A DNA stretch of 56,000 bases from Diphasiastrum complanatum (taxonomy: Eukaryota; Streptophyta; Lycopodiopsida; Lycopodiales; Lycopodiaceae), in assembly GCA_029204225.1 (NCBI GenBank), contig CM055095.1:50790841-50846840 (forward strand). Direction: 5' to 3'. Below the pieces are notes generated by a model, which worked only from the letters and a program-made list of their open reading frames with translations, was not told the DNA's origin and did no database searches. The position numbers and the translations under genes were made by a program. Below, one piece after another: positions 9,205-23,085 of this stretch (position 1 is the first letter of the stretch; every line of letters begins with the position of its first letter).

Positions 9205-10756
9205 TCAATAAATCTGAAATGTTGCTCTTTTGATAGAGGTTTTGTGAAGTAATCTGTTGTCATGTAGTTTGTTCTGCAGAAAACCAATGCTACACTTCCT
9301 TGCTATGAACTTCTCTCTAAGGTAATAATACCTGAAGCTTCGAGAGTGAAATCTTGGATTAAGAGACAATGCTATTGTGCTTTGATTGTCACAATAGATT
9401 GTTGTAGGAAGTGTTTGTGCAAGGTTGATGTCTACAAGTAGTTGCCTTAGCCAGATCACCTCCTTAGTTGCATTTGTGGCAGCTATGTATTCGGATTCCG
9501 TTGATGATAATGCAACTAAGGTCTGATTTTGGCTGTTCCATGAGATTGGGCCTTGCTTGTATAAAAATACAGATCCAAAAGTTGATTTTCTATTATCGAC
9601 ATCTCTTGCCCAATTTGCATTTGTGTAGACTTCAAGGATGTTGGTAGTTTGGCTGCCTCCGTAGCAGATGTTGAGAGTTTTCATTGCTTGGATTTAATTC
9701 ATGACCTTTGTTAGTGCTTTCCAATGAGTTAAGCCTAGATTTGATAGGAACTGATTGAGTGTATTGATCAAATATGCAAGGTTTGGTCGCGTGTAGATCA
9801 TTGCGTACATCAGTGAGCCGATGATGAATTGAAACAGGTAGCGCTTCATTTTCTCTTTTTCTGCGTCAGTTTGAGGAGACTATTCTTTTGATAACTTTAG
9901 TCCAGGGTTGAGTGGAAAGTGATTTGGTTTGTAGTTGGCCATACCATATTTTTCCAGCACGTTGTTGAAATATCGTTGTTGATTGATAAAAATCAGTTAG
10001 TTGGGTTGATCTCGATGAATTTGGATTTTGAGACAATAGTGGACTGGAGCCAGTCATCTTGTATTCCTGGGCCAGCATGCATTTTGCATCCTTCATCAGA
10101 TTCAGATTGTTATTGAATAAGAGTGTATCATCTACATAGAGAGTGATGATGATGAAGTAATCAGATATAGACTTGAAGTAGACATTCGAGTCTGTTGAAT
10201 TTCGAATAAAACCATTCTCTATCAAAAATGCGTTGATCTTCTGGAACCAGGCTCTGGGTGACTGTTTCAGCCCGTAGAGCGCCTTGTGAATTTTGCATAC
10301 AAGGTGATGTTGCTTGTCGTTGAGTTCGTATGCCTCTGACTGCATCATATAGATTTCTTCTTCGATGATTCTATTGAGGAAAGTGGTCTGGACATCCATC
10401 TGGTGGACTTCAAGATCTGTTGTGGCTGCAAAGGAGAGGAGTAGACGGGTCGAGGCATCTTTGACAAATGGACTGAAGGTTTCTGAATAATCTAGATATG
10501 GAATCTGAGAAAAGCCTTTGGCGACTAGCCTGGCCTTGTAACAATTTAGCCTTCCTTTAACGTCATACTTCACCATGAACATCCATTTGCATGGAATTTG
10601 GTTTTGATCCTTTGGCAGCTCCGTGACTGTCCATGTTTGATTCTCTATCAGAGAAGCGAATTCGGTGTCCATCGCTGCTTTCCAGGTCAGCATCAAGAGT
10701 AGACATAGCCTTAGAAACGGTGGTTGGTTCCTGCACAAACTAGCAAGCCGGATCAT
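9205..10756 (-). pseudogene. Copia C1 reverse transcriptase and RNase H
   Basis: RT (10756-9866) shows WTVTELPKDQNQIPCKWMFM, YKARLVAKGFSQ, MDVQTTFLNRIIEEEIYM, HKALYGLKQSPRAWFQKI and the catalytic box LYVDDTLLF, all in the copia order. RNase H (9684-9205) shows GPISWNSQNQTLVALSSTES, EYIAATNATKEVIWLRQLL and CDNQSTIALSLNP. The region between 9866 and 9684 continues the RT-RNase H connection in another frame. Frame changes and in-frame stops break the protein, and RNase H is degraded toward its end. It would copy the element RNA into DNA inside virus-like particles. Confidence 0.9.
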
Positions 10757-11830
10757 CTATAAATCTGGATGGAGATTGTATAGACCTGTTTGACCTTTTG
10801 GATTGAACTTCGGTCCTCTGGTGTGGGTTGAATCATTGAGGTTTCGACTCATTGTCTGAGTCAATGTCGATATTCTACAGTTGAATCCCTGGATCAAAAT
10901 TATTCGGTTGTTCAATCCTTGGGTCGGATTTGTCAGCAGCTTTTCCCTTGTGGTCGATGAACTGGTCTTCCACAAAAATGACATCTCTACTAGTGAATGC
11001 CTTCTCGGTATCCAAATTGTAGAGCTTGTATGCCTTGTGGTTTGGAGAATAACTGATGAAAATCATTTTTCTATTTTTGTCATCTAGTTTTCTTCTTAGA
11101 TCTTCAGGGATCTGAGCAAAAGTGATGCATCCAAACACTCAAATATATTTGAGTGATGGTTTTTATCATGTCCACACCTCATAATGTGTCTTGCCATTTA
11201 GGGCTTTGGTGACGGATCAATTTTGTAAATAGGCAGTTGTAGTAATAGCTTCTGCCCAAAATTTCTTTGGAAGAGAGGCATGGGCCATCATGCTCTTGGA
11301 ACTTTTGATGAGTGTCCGATTCTTCCATTCAGCTACACCATTGGATTGAAGTGAGTAGCTGGTTGTAAATTGTTGATGTATCCCATTGGTCTTACAAAAC
11401 TCCTTGAATTCTGTGGAGATATACTATCCCCTTCCATCTGTGCATAGAGACTTGATCTTCTTGTGGGTCTAGTTTTCTACATACGCCTTGAGCTGCTTGA
11501 AAAACTTGAATGCTTCGGATTTGTTCTTCATAAAATAAACAAAAGTCCTTCGTGAGAAGTCGTCAATGAAGGTTAGGAAATATAGAGCTCTCCCTGTGGA
11601 AGTAGTCTACATCAAGCCACAAATGTCGCTGTGTACAAGGTCAAGCAAGCCCTTGGATGTATGAACTGAGTCTGAAGTGAAAGGGCTTCTAGCATGCTTG
11701 CTGACAACACAGCTTTCGCATGGAGAAGTTGGCTTGCTGACAAACGATAGATCTTGTACTAGTCTATGAGTAGACATTTGTTGAATACTATTGAGATTAA
11801 GATGGCCAAGTCTGAAATGCCACAACATAT
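10757..11830 (-). pseudogene. Copia C1 pre-integrase and integrase
   Basis: The pre-integrase block (11828-11607) reads WHFRLGHLNLNSI and CESCVVSKHARSPF followed by LLDLVHSDICGLM. The integrase core follows in disrupted frames through about 11150. The C-terminal integrase mark FGCITFAQIPEDLRRKLDDK with YNLDTEKAFTSRDVIF is at 11138-10890. The enzyme would insert the DNA copy into a chromosome. Stops and shifts inside the core make it inactive. Confidence 0.85.
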
Positions 11831-11965
11831 CAGTTGATTCAGAGCTTGACTGTTAGAAGAGTAGAAATGACTTAGTTTGTAAAGATAGTCGCTTCTTTTT
11901 CCATAGGCTAGAACCTTCTGAGATTTGTCAATAATTGTGCAGCCTTTTGTATCGAATTCGACCCT

Positions 11966-12825
11966 CTAACCTGAATCGGTGGTTTTGCTAACTGAGAGCA
12001 GATTCTTGGTCAGATTTGGAACATGGAGAATGTTGGACAACAACTTGACTTCACCTCTTTTGAATTCAACTCTGATTATTCCTTCACCTTCAATTGAATG
12101 TGATGAGTTGTCTCCAAGTTGCACAACTAGAGAGTGGATAAATGACTTATAGTCTTTGAACCAGTCACGATGGTGAGTCATGTGTTGAGTTGCTCCCGAT
12201 TGAGTGACTGGTTCTAGCACTGTGTGCTTGCTGTTGGAACTGCTTCTTCTTTTTGTTGTTGTACTCCAAAGTTCAATAGTCCTTGATTTCGTGGCCATTC
12301 CTCTTACAGTATCTACAGAAAAGTTTCTGCACTGGTTGGAATGATGAAGAACTTAAATTCGATCCTGAACCAAAATTTGGTCCAGACTGCATGTTGCTCT
12401 TCTTTTCAATATAATCTGACTTTGTAGATCTCTTGGATCTAAACTTCTAGTTTTTTAAATATAGAGCTTGAGGATCCGATCCTGAGCCTGAGGAGGATGC
12501 TGATCTTCTGATCTCCTCTTGTAGAAGCAACGAAAATACTCTTGATAGAGTGAGGTGCTCCTGGGTAGAAATTGCCATTGCCCAATTTTCATAGGCTTCA
12601 GGTAGACTCGATAATAGAATCATGAGAGTATCAGAATCTTCTATGACTGAGCCAGTTGTAGTCATGTGATCCATAAGATTTTTGAAAATGTTGAGGTGAA
12701 TCGAAATACTCTCTGCATCAGACATTCTCAGAGTGAAGAATTTCTTCCTCAAGTGTAGCTTGGAAGTCACATCCTTGATATCGTAGAGGGTTGCTAGGAT
12801 ATGATCTTGCTACTTGTCTGATTTT
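11966..12825 (-). pseudogene. Copia C1 Gag and protease, damaged
   Basis: Gag (12825-12447) reads LRMSDAESISIHLNIFKNLM and LLSSLPEAYENWAMAIS. The knuckle near 12300-12260 is CRYCKRNGHEIKDY followed by a stop: its last Cys has become Tyr and the next residue a TGA, both explained by C-to-T (or G-to-A) changes. The protease site near 12200 reads TQSGATQHMTHH, where copia proteases have DSGAT, so the catalytic Asp is missing. The N-terminal part of Gag is cut off at 12825. Confidence 0.85.
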
Positions 12826-12930
12826 CAACCAATGCTTTGAAGCTCTTGAAACTGTCAAATGCATCTGATTTCTTTTTCAGGAAGTAAATCCACGTTTTAC
12901 GTGACATATTATCAATAAAGGTCTAATTTT
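12826..12930 (-). pseudogene. Copia integrase scrap
   Basis: The minus strand reads FIDNMSRKTWIYFLKKKSDA and then FKALVENQ, the stretch around the first catalytic Asp of copia integrase. It abuts the Gag of C1 on one side and gypsy G2 on the other, so it is a separate, very short copia remnant. Confidence 0.75.
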
Positions 12931-13945
12931 AGATGGCTTACATGAAACACAGGGTGAACTGTAGACTTTTTCTGAAGATCTAGTTCATAAGCTAAAGAAC
13001 CAATTTTCTTTATAATCCGAAACGGTCCACAATATCTCTAGACAATTTATAATGCTTCCTTGTGCGCATAGTCTTAGAATCCTTAGGTATTCTAAGATAT
13101 ACCTAGTCATCAATTTTAAAATCTCTGAGAGCTCTCTTAAGATCGGCATAGTGCTTTGCTCTATCCTGAGCACTCCGAATACAATCACGGGCCACTTGCA
13201 ACATTTTACCCATATCATACAAGAAATCTGCAACTTTCTAGATCTTAACAGACTTTGTCTCCACATTTATCGAAGATCTAGGCTGAAAACCGTACATCAG
13301 CATAAACAGACTATAACTAGTAGTAGAATGTTCCCTACTGTTATAAACAAACGCAATCAAAGGAACATAATCTTCTCACTGAGATTGCCTGTGAGACACA
13401 TATGTTCTCAACATATCCTCCATAATCTGATTAGTTCTCTCAGTTTGGCCATCTGATTAAAGATGATCAGAAAAATAAAAACTAAGTGAGGTTTCAAGCT
13501 TATGGAACATTGTTGACCGAAAGTGACCTATAAATCTAGGATCTCTATCACTAACTATATCACTTGGAAGACCATAAATCCTAAATAATCTTTTCACAAA
13601 GATCTAGACTAATTTTGAAACCTTAGCAATTGACTTGACTGGTATAAAAGCAGCTAACTTTGTCAACCTGTCCACCACAACCCAAATAGAATCATTTTGG
13701 CGTTGGGTCTTTGGAAGTCCAACCACAAAATCCATAGATATATTTTCCCATCGTTTCTGAGGGATATCTAGGGGATGTAACAACTCTCCAGTCTTTAAGG
13801 GTTCAGCTTTGGCTAACTGACAAGGTCTACACTTAACCACATAAGACTCGACAAATGGCTTGAGTTTCTGCCAATAAAACTCTCTTCTGACCAAGTCCAA
13901 AGTCATGTGTATACCCGGATGACCTGCACAGAGAATGTCATGACA
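12931..13945 (-). pseudogene. Gypsy G2 integrase
   Basis: The block 13906-13604 reads REFYWQKLKPFVESYVVKCR with CQLAKAEPLKTGELLHPL, WENISMDFVVGLPKTQ and DSIWVVVDRLTKLAAFIPV: the HHCC end and the first half of the gypsy integrase core. Further along, near 13450, the conserved SDGQTER word is visible in another frame, followed near 13100-13000 by a basic YLRIPKDSK-type C-terminal region. No chromodomain can be assured. Several frameshifts and stops are present. The wording fits the chromovirus/Reina-Tekay side of Ty3/gypsy and differs from G1, G3 and G4. Confidence 0.85.
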
Positions 13946-15660
13946 TTAGAAAAGAATTCTCTTCTTTAACTCATCATCCGCTGGTAAATAAATCTTCTCA
14001 TTCCGAAATAACAAACCACCTCGGATAGAGAATCGTTCCGCTATCTTCTTATCTTTCCTGGGAGCCTGAGATCTCTGCGAGTAAATCTCTATTCCATTCT
14101 CATTTTTTCTTGTCTCCATTATCTTCCAGATGGGACCAAAATGAGAATTTGATTCACACTTTCCTCTCAGCGAAAGATATAGATCAGTGGAAATTTGGGT
14201 GAATGAAAGTTCATTTAATTCACCAATCTGACTAAGCGCATCCGCAACTTGGTTAGAGCTGCCCTTGATATATCGGATCTCATGATCAAATTCTTGCATA
14301 ATCTTAGTCCAACGAGCTTTACGACCCCCTCAAATCATTCTGATTACAAAAGTATTTCAGAGGCTGGTGATCTGTATACACTATAAACTGACTACCATAT
14401 ATGTAATGCCTCCAAGTTTTAAGTGCATGAATCACAACAAATAACTCTTTCTCTTGAGCTTTATAACGCAATTGAGGCCCCGTGCGTTTCTTGCTTTCAA
14501 ACGCTACCAGCCTATCATCCTGTAGAAGAACTGCCCCTATTGCCGAATCACTTGCGTCAGTTCTCACTACGTAAGGTATACCAAGATTTGCGATCTATAA
14601 AACAGGAGCTGAAGCAACCATTTTCTTGAGTTTCTCAAAACATTGGTCCAATTAATCATTCCACTTAATAGGCTCACTAGGTTGACCTCTCTTTTTCTTT
14701 CTATTAACTCTGCCATTAGTCAAATTATTCAAAGGTGCTACCACTTTTGCATAATCTTCAATTGACTTATGAAAGAAAACTGTAAAACTGAGAAAAGATT
14801 TAACTTCTCTAACCGTCTTTGGTATCGGCCACTCAAGCATTGTCTTGACCTTACTCTCGTCAATCTCCAACCCACTATGAGTGATCTTATGAGAGGTACA
14901 ACAACTCATGCTTAAAGAACTCACATTTAGATTCCTTAGCATAAAGTTTCTCTTGCCTGAGAATATCTAAGAAAGTCTTAAGATGACTCAAATGCTCCCT
15001 AATTGTCCTATTGTAGATGAGAATATCATCTAAGAATACAACCACAAACTTCCCTAGATATGGACGAAAAAGATCGTTCATCATCTGTTGGAACGTAGCA
15101 GATGCATTCGTCAACCCAAAACGAAGCACGAGAGATTCATAATGGCCGAATCTCGTCCGAAAATTAGTCTTTTGCACGTCATCCGAATGAATCCTAATCT
15201 GATGATATTCGGTTCTAAGATCTATCTTTGTGAAGTATTTTGCTCCACCTTATCAACCTACCAGATCATCCATACGAGGCAAAGGATATTTATTTTTAAT
15301 ATTTACCTTATTCAACCCCTTGTAGTCCACACACAACCTAAAGCCTCCATCTTTCTTCAATTTAAGAAGAACAGGAGCACCCCCAAGGCGACTTACTTGG
15401 CTGAATATGACCCATTTTTAGATAATTTTCAATTTGCTTAGTAATCTCTATCTCTTCTTTTTGAGAAAACCTGTAAGGTTGTCTAGAGATAGGGTGACTA
15501 CTTAGAATTAACTTAATCTTATGGTCTACCGATCTGGATGGTGGTATCCCATGAGGTAATCCAATTGCAAATACATCATTAAATTTAGACAATATCTTAT
15601 TCTTCTCAATTTGCTCCTAATCTAAGTCTACAAAGTTAAGAATTTTTGACAATTCACAAC
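13946..15660 (-). pseudogene. Gypsy G2 reverse transcriptase and RNase H
   Basis: RT begins near 15590 (VDHKIKLILSSHPISRQPYR, then [19 protein letters not shown]-like sequence). It continues with a CVDYKGLN word near 15330, RTRFGHYESLVLRFGLTNAS, ATFQQMMNDLFRPYLGKFVV and the catalytic box VFLDDILIY near 15030. RNase H (14567-14319) shows RTDASDSAIGAVLLQDDR and YTDHQPLKYF. The linker (14299-14240) ends VADALSQI. Frame changes lie near 15360, 15180, 14900 and 14310, with a double stop near 15250. No Gag, protease or LTR is seen, so only pol survives. Confidence 0.9.
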
Positions 15661-17440
<1,780 letters not shown>

Positions 17441-17468
17441 AACAAATGAAAATCTCCAGAATATGAAT

Positions 17469-17517
17469 CTCCAAGCTCCAAGCTCCAAGCTCTCCAAGCT
17501 CCCCAAGCTCTCCAAGC
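17469..17517. repeat. CTCCAAG minisatellite
   Basis: Six to seven copies of CTCCAAG or CTCCCCAAG in tandem. Confidence 0.85.
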
Positions 17518-17670
17518 GCCAAGATTTCTTTGGAAAGGTAGCGCAAAAATGGAGGTCGCGGGAAGCAATACGAACATAGTGTCAGAATCCGACATTTGTA
17601 GGATCCATCGAATTTCGACATAATTTTAAGAACCCAAAACATCCAATCATCGACACAGATTGCTGATCTA

Positions 17671-17716
17671 GATGTTGGAATCCGACACATTTAAAAATGT
17701 GTCAGATCTCAACATC
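17671..17716. repeat. 46-bp imperfect palindrome in the CACTA end
   Basis: The two 23-base arms match at 19 of 23 positions and begin GATGTTGGAATCCGACAC. The centre is an A/T run. It can form a long hairpin. Confidence 0.85.
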
Positions 17717-17764
17717 CAACTAGGATGCCAGCTCAAAGAAAGTTTGCCGCATGGCAACCACGTC

Positions 17765-17812
17765 GGATGTCGAAATCCAACACATTTTTAAATGTGTCGG
17801 ATTTTGACATCC
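17765..17812. repeat. 48-bp imperfect palindrome in the CACTA end
   Basis: The two 24-base arms match at 21 of 24 positions and begin GGATGTCGAAATCC. It shares its arm sequence with the palindrome about 50 bp upstream, so the pair is a duplicated unit. Confidence 0.85.
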
Positions 17813-17975
17813 AGTTTAAAACTCTATTCCCGCTAGCTACCAGAGGCAGACGAAGTTTTTTTTACGGGAGTTTGACAGAGGTGTCGAATAGCGATGTGTT
17901 AGATTCTGACATTTAATGGGATTTTTTAAAATCCCTCGCAACTACATGTCGGAATGAGCAAGTTTCGTAGTAGTG

Positions 17976-18713
17976 AATCTGATTTCTCAGTAGACCATTG
18001 ATACCTACTGAAGTCAATTATACCACTACCGAGCGTGAAGCTTTGGCAATGGTATATGCGGTTTAGAAGTTTCACCATTATCGTATGGGAAAAAATTTTG
18101 CCTTCTTCACTGATCATCAAAGACTCCTATATCTCATCAACAAAACTTGCACAACCGGTTGTATTACTCGATGGATCCTATTACTGCAAGAATTTGAGTT
18201 TAGGATCATGGTTCGAAAGGGAGTTCTACCAACTCCAGATCAAGACGTCAACGATGATTTACCTGATGCCATCTTATTTCAAGTGGATTCTACACCCATT
18301 TGGGCCAAGGAAATCACAGAATATTTAATTTTAGGGCAGATGAATCCATCCTTATCTAAACCCGACAACGTGCGTTGGTCCTCAAAACCAAACCTTATAT
18401 GTTAATTGCATGCCAACTTTACAAGGAAGGGTTAGATGGAATTATAAGATGTTGTCTTAATGAAGGCGAAATACCCTTTGTTATCTCCCTCACTCATGAA
18501 CGTGTTGGAGCAAGTCATTTCTCTTCCAAAATGACTGCTAAAAAAATCCGCTTGGCAGGATTTTGGTGGCCAACTCTCTTTAGGGATACACACACCTACA
18601 TAAAGCCTGTAATGTTTGTTAATGAACCAAACGATTTCAAAAGACTGACTACATGCCTTTATCTATCTCGAGGTTGGGGTCCTCTATCAAAACAACTAAT
18701 TCTACACTTGTAA
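17976..18713 (+). pseudogene. Gypsy RNase H and integrase N-terminus
   Basis: Starting directly at the CACTA edge the frame reads FLSRPLIPTEVNYTTTEREA, with one TAG at Lys of VYAVKKF, then FAFFTDHQRLLYLINKTC and EFEFRIMVRKG. After a linker with DDLPDAILFQVDSTP and a frame change near 18375 it reads YKEGLDGIIRCCL, THERVGASHFS and IRLAGFWWPTL, the region before and in the integrase zinc-binding domain. RNase H resembles G1, but the two copies overlap in content, so they are separate insertions. The integrase core is missing beyond 18713. Confidence 0.85.
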
Positions 18714-18779
18714 ATAAGTGATTAGGCCAAATTTAGAAGAGGATTAGCTCATGATAGTGTAACTCACACTTGGCTTGAT

Positions 18780-19294
18780 GGTAGAAGTCTAGTGACATAG
18801 CACCTCTTGAATTCATTTGTCAATTTGGACCAATCATATTGTAATATGCACCAAAATGGTCCAATCATTGTAAGAGGTGGCATGTAGGTGGTCCAATCAA
18901 AGTAAGATATTATGTTAGGGAGGTCCAATCATTGCACTCCATTACCACTCTTCATGGATCTCGAACTACTATGAGGATGTGTGAGATTCAGTCTCCACTT
19001 AGTTTCTTGAAGAGAGATTTGGATGTAGCATGCTCAAACACTTAGAATAATTTTCACATTCTCTCTCTACCCGAGAGCAAGCCAATTTTATACTTAGTTT
19101 TTTTCATCCAAAGTTGCATCTCATTATGCGTGATAAATGGTTTGTGATAGATGCATGTGTAGAGTGTTCTTGCCTTAGATTTTTGAGCTAGTATGCTTGT
19201 ATCTTATGCAAGATAGATCTATGTGCAATCACACACATCTTAAGAGATCATTCACATTGTTTGAGATGTCCTCACATGTGTGAAAAGTTCACAC
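18780..19294 (+). repeat. Decayed LTR related to copia A and B
   Basis: Phrases match the A and B LTRs in order: repeated GGTCCAATCA with an AAGAGGTGGCA word, TTCTCTCTCTACCCGAGAGC, a GATGCATGTGTAGAGTGT phrase, CTTAAGAGATCA, and the near-terminal TCACATGTGTGAAA. The match is patchy, so this is an older or different member of the family. No primer site follows, and it may be a solo LTR. Confidence 0.6.
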
Positions 19295-22200
19295 CTTGGA
19301 CTAACTTGCATTCAAATTCATGTTTCTAAATCTTGATACTCATTATGCATCTAGACTCAAAATACCAAAACTTGCTAATTTAATAAATTTTCAAATTTTT
19401 GGATAGTTTTTAAACCTTAAACATAGTAAGTGGACACTTCTTGATCCTAGAAACATTTTCGTATTGACCCAATTAATGATTTTGAGGCTATAATTCCATC
19501 AAAAGCATGTTAGTTCTTCAATTCCTAGATTTGCATCATAAAACTTGCTAAATATGATCATGAAATAAAAATGCTTGGATCTAGATTTAATACCAAGTGA
19601 GAAATGATGTATTTTAACTCTTTAATCAATCACTAAGATTATTCAAGCATTCGATTTTGTACAATAATCAAATCATCATCGGCTAGCCTCCGATCTAGAA
19701 TACAATCTCTCCAATAACTGCTCCTAAATTCACCATGATCACAAACAAAAATGCATTCAACATAGCTTGAAGCACATGTGGAATAGAAAATTAACTTAAC
19801 AACATTCAATTGATCATTCACATCATCAAAATCAATCATAGATAGAAGCTTCTACTTGGCCTTGGAAAGCAATGTCACTAGCTCTTCAAATTGCTTCTCA
19901 CAAAGTGTATGTACAATAGATCCTCATCAAAATTATAATGGATCATCTCAGATCTAAGCATTAGGATTTTCCATCATTAGGTCTTGACCTAACCCTACCA
20001 TATAAACCCTATTCTAGTAATCACGCCTACTTGGTGGTTGAATTTAGGTGAGTCATGTAAGTGGTCACCGAATCCCTCAATTTCTCCTATTAATTAGGAG
20101 ATTGAGTCTAGCATACACATTACCTCTTAAACATCGCCTAACTATGTACAAAAAGGTGGGACACATGGTCAACTATAATGGATGTCATGTGGCCTAGAAC
20201 AAACTAGCTAGTTTTTAACAATTTTCACAATTTGAGTGACCGTATTACTTTTTCTAGTCTACTATATAAAATTGTGGCACATTTTTTAAATGGTACTTGA
20301 AAATTTTAGATAATGAGAAATCATTATAGTTTTTCTAGTTTTCCATATGCTCTTCACTTCACAACTTGCTACAATCTGCAAGGATTGTACTTCACTATAT
20401 AGACCTTGATACCTATTTTGGTGCTCTTTAAAACTTTTTTCTTCTAGAGTGTATTAATGTTTTGGAATGAGATCTACATATAATATTGAGACTGTTTATA
20501 TTTTTTTAATCTTTTCGATCATTTATCTTTTGATAGATCTTGTCACTATCAGTTTTTATATGTCCTTGATAGACATCCAATTGGTCAGCAATCCAACCTG
20601 TGTAATATATTTATTTTCTTAAGACAATTGTTGAAACCCATATTTTTTAAAAAGAAATAACATGTACTAATACACTTTATTAATGTGCTTACAAACCTTA
20701 ATAATAATAATTTTGTTTTGTAGGCAAGACATAACATTACAATATCTAGTTATTGTGCTTATTTTTAAAGAAGATACTTGTAGCTTACCTCATTACATGC
20801 AAAGAATGAAAAAGAAAGGTTTTTTCTTTTTTTTAATTATCAATAGTGGCATATAAAAACTATATGTCAAAAGTTTTCTTGAAGCTTTTAGGCCTTTATG
20901 CATGCTTTTGGAATATATTTTGAAGTGTAATACATACATGTTTTGTAGACCTCTAAAATGTAGCACAAACATATTAAAAAACAAATGGAATCTCCATTAT
21001 AATATTTTGCAAATAAAGGCATTCAAAGTTTGAGATTTCACAGAGAGTATACTTTTCTTGTTGTGCTATGCACTAGAAGTTTGTGCAAATAATTTCAATG
21101 CACCCAACTTTAGATGTTGCAACATTGTCTTTACAAGTCACATATCATTGCAGGATGAAACCATGAACAAACCAACAAAGTTACCATTTGAAAAAAGCCA
21201 AAGAGAAAGAAAATTGAGAAATATAATCACCATCATCACGGACTTGGCCAAGTCCGTGCACCATCATTTGAAAGCTAAGAGAAAGAAACCAATGCTCATT
21301 CAAAGAATGGGAAACTTCATAAACAATCCTTCCTTGATGGGTCAACAAGAAAACATTACATCATTGCTACAAAAGATTTTGGCCATGGGTCATATATTAC
21401 TATACTTAGTTTAAAAGTTGACCCTTCCATTTCAACACCAAGGTACTCTCCAATTGAGCTACCAAGCATGATCACTAAAATAACCATGAGCATCCTCATT
21501 AATCAAATATATCTTCTTGTAATATTCTAGAATATGGTCTAGTCAATTGACCAAAGATGATGAAGTTATAGTATCTTATTTGAAAAGGAAAAGTGAGTTT
21601 TCATGTAGCATAAATAAGTAACATTGTAGATCAGATTGGGTAGAAGGGGCCCAAAATGGAAGCATTGATAATATAAATAGTTGATAAGCAGTGACGTCAA
21701 AGCATATCTTATCCATAAGGAAACATTAGATTGTCCAACACCGAAAAGTAGTATACCAAATGTAATTAAAAATTGTGATATCTCTAATCCATGTAGGGAG
21801 ACGTGTCAAGCCCCAAGTAAAAGCAGAAGCTCTAGGGCATTTTGGTGTAAATCTATGCTCATATGTTCGAGATTATCCAAGGAAGGTCACTTACATGCAT
21901 AGTAAATTAAATTTAATTTTTTTAAATGATCTTGTACAACTTACGCATAAAAATGAGAAGGTATCAAGCACATTAACCTTTATCGACTCAAATATATCTT
22001 ATGATCTAGAATAAAAACAAAAGTATGACGTATTCTCATGTAGAAAGATTCTTTTCCAAGTAGCAACAATCACCTCCCAGGAAAAATATCAAGTGACTCT
22101 CCTATGATAAAGAACATCATTTTTTGCATAATGTCTTACATATGCCAAGATATCATGATTAAGGCATGTGGAAAAAATCTTATATTTAAGGATATAAGGT

Positions 22201-23085
22201 GAAAAGCTATAGAGCTTAGAAGACTAACAACTCATATGATAATGTCAATAGCTCCATACATGGTCCATACTTGAAAGCATTTTTTAAGCAATTCCAACCT
22301 AACATTATTTAGCCTCCCTCTAAGAATGATAGAGAAAGCAAGAACAAGCACTTATGTTATGAAAGTGATTTCATTCATATGGAGTAAAGTGTTATTCCAC
22401 CAAGTCAATCATCACTAAGAAAAGGGTTGCATTATTACAAACATCACATCAAGAATCCACTTTTTTATTCAAAAATTAATTAGCAACGGTCATTGACGTC
22501 ACATTAAAATTGAGACAAACAACATTTTTTGAATCAATTCAATTGTAATCTCACACTTAGTCAAATAGATCATGTTGAGCATAATAGAAACCAAAGAATC
22601 TAGCATCGTCAAGTCATGTTTTTTTATTTTACTAGATGCAATGTGTGTTTGAACTCATAAACTTTCAAATCCATGGTTAGAAACTAGAATCAACACTAAC
22701 ATATAAATGTAAATAAACATGAAAGATTCTCTAAAAAATATTTTTTGTATTCTCATTATTTACCTCCTGAATTAGGTACAAATCTATAAGGCCTTTGGGA
22801 AGCTCTAGCCCTTAAAGGCCAACATGTCTAAGTATAAAAACTAGGGCTTGCATAGGTAGCTCCCAAGTAGGCACTTTTTTCTACTGAATCGATGTTTTTC
22901 CTAACTAAGGTTTCCTAGAAGGTTCTTTTAGGGTTCTCAGAAGTGTCTAAAAAATCTAGCTACAAACAAGGAACTTTTGAGACTCCAATAGAGAAGGATG
23001 TCCAAGAAGGATCTTTCACCACCTCTTAAAGGATCCCTTACAAGATGTTCCACAAAGGTGTCTATATACATGTAGCACACTTCAA
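19295..23085. other. Long stretch without recognised genes
   Basis: AT-rich sequence with only short open frames. 19639-19839 (minus) and 21058-21414 (plus, 118 codons) are the longest that do not look like simple shadows; neither shows a family motif I know. A perfect 22-bp palindrome lies at 21237-21258. The text reads like decayed retroelement or intergenic sequence; no LTR boundary, tRNA or TIR was found. Confidence 0.4.
21237..21258. repeat. Perfect 22-bp palindrome
   Basis: CACGGACTTGG is followed directly by its exact reverse complement. No spacer is present. Confidence 0.9.

Larger units (their letters stand above)
8495..12825 (-). mobile_element. Copia element C1, 5'-truncated
   Basis: A minus-strand copia retrotransposon with, in transcription order, Gag, protease, pre-integrase, integrase, RT, RNase H, polypurine tract and 3' LTR. 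The 5' end is missing: at about 12825 the Gag frame gives way to an integrase scrap of another copia. Frames are mostly recognisable but carry frameshifts and stops, so it cannot be autonomous. Confidence 0.85.
17575..17975. mobile_element. CACTA transposon end with subterminal repeats
   Basis: Position 17975 ends a terminal sequence that, read inward on the minus strand, is CACTACTACGAAACTTGC, the CACTA-family hallmark. Inside it lie many copies of a TGTCGGATTNNGACAT-like word in both orientations (near 17583, 17608, 17680, 17705, 17770, 17795, 17905, 17946), as expected of transposase-binding subterminal repeats. The sequence just beyond 17975 is gypsy RNase H with no gap, so this is a true insertion edge. 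The opposite terminus was not found; its left limit is a guess based on the last motif copy. Confidence 0.65.

Noticed and set aside
21058-21414. A 118-codon plus-strand open frame as a host gene
   Set aside because: It has no recognisable motif, no intron signals that extend it, and it contains a palindrome; chance cannot be excluded in this AT-rich stretch.
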